From an uncultured Methylococcaceae bacterium (GTDB taxonomy: Bacteria > Pseudomonadota > Gammaproteobacteria > Methylococcales > Methylomonadaceae): a DNA stretch of 45,591 nucleotides. Both the position numbers and the translations under genes were made by a program. The stretch is from assembly GCA_903839855.1 (NCBI GenBank), contig CAIMEB010000003.1, positions 1 through 45,591 of the forward strand, read 5' to 3'. The notes under the pieces were generated by a model. That model was not told the origin of the DNA and ran no database searches. It worked only from the letters and a program-made list of their open reading frames with translations. Positions 44,374-45,591 of the stretch are shown one piece after another (positions within the stretch are counted from its first letter, which is position 1; every line of letters starts with the position of its first letter).

Positions 44374-44389
44374 CAGTTACTATTGTCTA
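44361..44389 (-). promoter_or_regulatory. Sigma-70 promoter of the toxin-antitoxin operon
   Basis: On the minus strand TAGACA (44389-44384), a 17-bp spacer and TATAAT (44366-44361), 27 bp before the toxin start codon. Five of six and six of six matches with ideal spacing. Confidence 0.75.
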
Positions 44390-44422
44390 ACTAAATTAGA
44401 CATATTATCCATGAGTAGCGTA

Positions 44423-44447
44423 AAACTCCGCCTCCTCAGGGCGGTTT
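44423..44447. repeat. GC-rich hairpin
   Basis: CCGCC (44428-44432) pairs with GGCGG (44440-44444), extended by AAA/TTT past a 2-nt bulge. It recalls the palindromic ends of IS200/IS605-type elements, but no tnpA or tnpB is present. Confidence 0.4.
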
Positions 44448-44456
44448 AGTGTAGAC

Positions 44457-44542
44457 GTGCTGTCTTCAAGTATTTCATGCAGTGCGCAAGGGGTAAGGGT
44501 GTTCTCTCTGTCACTAATGGATGCTTTTTAAGGCATTATTTT
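44457..44542. repeat. 86-bp direct repeat, copy 2
   Basis: Starts GTGCTGTCTTCAAGTATTTC and ends AAGGCATTATTTT; 85 of 86 bases equal copy 1 (43335-43420) in the same orientation. It lies upstream of the toxin gene, so the two copies bracket the toxin-antitoxin module. Confidence 0.95.
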
Positions 44543-44672
44543 GCATTATTGCAATAAATAGCTAGGGTTTCTGAAAAAAGAGACTATGCTATGCGTCGGG
44601 ACAGCCGTCCCAATTAAGAATAAGCCTTCTGCCTATTTTTAAATCATTCCTACGCTCCATTGGAATTTCATC

Positions 44673-45317
44673 ATGCAGCCTAAGCTGATTATTACTTTTG
44701 AACACTTGAACGAAGCGGATTTTCTGGTTAAAACCGGCGTTATCAATGCTGCTTTAACAGGCAACCCGCTTTATCCATTACCCTGGATAACCCAAGTACC
44801 CAGTATAGAAACCATTAACGCGGCCTATACCGCTTATCAGGATGCCTATCACGCCGCATTGACAAAGGATACTCTTAAGATTGTCTTACGCGATACGTTA
44901 CGTGCAGAGTTAACCGTCTTGTTAAAACAACTGGCTCCCTATCTGGAAGTTATTGCTCAAGGTGATCTGTCTATTCTTGCGACTACCGGTTATGACTTAC
45001 GTCGAGACATTGTACACACAGGTAGTATTGACCCTTTACCAGCACCGATTGGCTTTCAGGTCACTCATGGGGTTTTAACAAGCACCTTAAATGTTCAGGT
45101 GACTCGTTTAGTGGGTGCAGGTAGTTATGAAGTACAAAGCACCCAAGGTGACCCCAGTATTGAGGCCAACTGGCAACATGTACTTTCATCCAAGAATGCC
45201 TCACATATCTTATTGAGCGATTTAACGCCCGGCCAAACTTATTGGCTACGTGTTAGAGCGGTGGGCAATCATGGTGACGGTGCCTGGACTGACCCGCTGA
45301 GTATTATTGTTAATTAG
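44673..45317 (+). CDS. Fibronectin type III domain protein
   Basis: 214 residues, no signal peptide. The N-terminal 120 residues are helical (INAAYTAYQDAYHAALTKDT, LRDTLRAELTVLLKQLAPYL); residues about 125-214 form an FN3-like beta sandwich (PIGFQVTHG, SYEVQST, WQHVLS, LSDLTPGQTYWLRVRAVGNHGDGAWTDP). Such proteins appear repeatedly in environmental bacterial genomes with no defined function; the helical part may bind a partner and the FN3 part may give surface or protein contact. No neighbour hints at its role. No clear ribosome-binding site. Confidence 0.7.
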   Translation: MQPKLIITFEHLNEADFLVKTGVINAALTGNPLYPLPWITQVPSIETINAAYTAYQDAYHAALTKDTLKIVLRDTLRAELTVLLKQLAPYLEVIAQGDLSILATTGYDLRRDIVHTGSIDPLPAPIGFQVTHGVLTSTLNVQVTRLVGAGSYEVQSTQGDPSIEANWQHVLSSKNASHILLSDLTPGQTYWLRVRAVGNHGDGAWTDPLSIIVN

Positions 45318-45591
45318 TATAGTCAAAGCGGGTTGTTAAAGAATATTTTTGGAGGATAGGGATAAAAAGTCAAATGTTTTAGAGTGTAATGAGGTCAGAT
45401 GTTTATTTATTTGTAAAATAGAACAAAGCTGTTACATTCAAGATATATATTATATAGTGTCTGAACGGAAATGCTGTAGACCATATAAATAAGGGGCTAC
45501 AGACAAAATAGTGAATCGAAGATTTACAAAAAACTTGAAGAAATGATGAGGTTTCGGTAACGGTAACCCTGTAAGTGCCGCCAAACATCAC
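45318..45591. other. Right edge, no assignable gene
   Basis: The minus strand is open from the edge to 45403, but the peptide has no recognisable feature and low coding character. GTGTCTGAACGGAAATG near 45458-45474 looks like the end of an insertion sequence; this cannot be tested without the sequence beyond the edge. Confidence 0.3.

Larger units (their letters stand above)
44335..44672. other. 338-bp gap between toxin gene and FN3 gene
   Basis: Contains the toxin promoter/operator, a GC-rich hairpin (44423-44447), the second 86-bp repeat (44457-44542) and a GGGAC/GTCCC hairpin near 44600-44615. No ORF. Confidence 0.5.

Noticed and set aside
44423-44447. IS200/IS605 element end or omega RNA
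   Set aside because: Only a single hairpin resembles such ends; no tnpA, tnpB or second end is present.

Overview
The window is a chromosomal stretch of a type I (gammaproteobacterial, Methylococcales-like) methanotroph. The decisive evidence is a complete particulate methane monooxygenase operon in the order pmoC-pmoA-pmoB (minus strand, 28108-31067) whose copper ligands can all be placed. The housekeeping genes around it (ubiX, birA-coaX, relA, mutL-miaA) are of gammaproteobacterial type. The DNA is moderately AT-rich. Genus cannot be settled from the window.

Layout. 1-7.8 kb: the 5' end of pyrD, thiO, an outer-membrane beta-barrel protein, a large RTX-type metalloprotease-like protein with a duplicated repeat segment, ubiX, a secreted lectin-like protein and a retropepsin-like protease lying just behind ppsA. 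7.8-25.7 kb: a dense housekeeping block holding ppsA, birA-coaX, a DUF4407 membrane protein, msrB, polA, relA, a small membrane-anchored protein, an acyltransferase/acyl-ACP ligase, an RlpA-like protein and mutL-miaA. 25.8-31.3 kb: sucCD and pmoCAB, both on the minus strand and separated by a strong terminator. The pmo operon has a clear extended -10 promoter, a terminator-like hairpin directly before the pmoC ribosome-binding site, long hairpins in both intergenic gaps and two hairpins after pmoB.

31.3-34.9 kb: a small membrane-anchored protein and a translationally coupled pair made of a MetOD1-type cysteine-containing protein and a hybrid histidine kinase (PAS-PAS-HisKA-HATPase-REC-HPt). 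From 34.9 kb to the end the content becomes accessory: a transposase tail, an RloA/RloB ATPase-TOPRIM pair, a truncated phosphoesterase, a lipoprotein/coiled-coil pair, an AIM24 family protein, a Septu-like (PtuA/PtuB) ATPase-HNH pair, and a DUF4258 toxin / HTH antitoxin module lying between two 86-bp direct repeats, then a fibronectin III protein. I read 35-44.5 kb as a small defence islet.

How the genes work together: pMMO oxidises methane; SucCD, PpsA and PyrD serve central metabolism; MutL (endonuclease type) and MiaA form a conserved repair/tRNA-modification unit. The accessory right third holds two separate ATPase-plus-nuclease-like pairs and one toxin-antitoxin pair, each with a palindrome at or near its start. 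No tRNA, rRNA or CRISPR array was seen.
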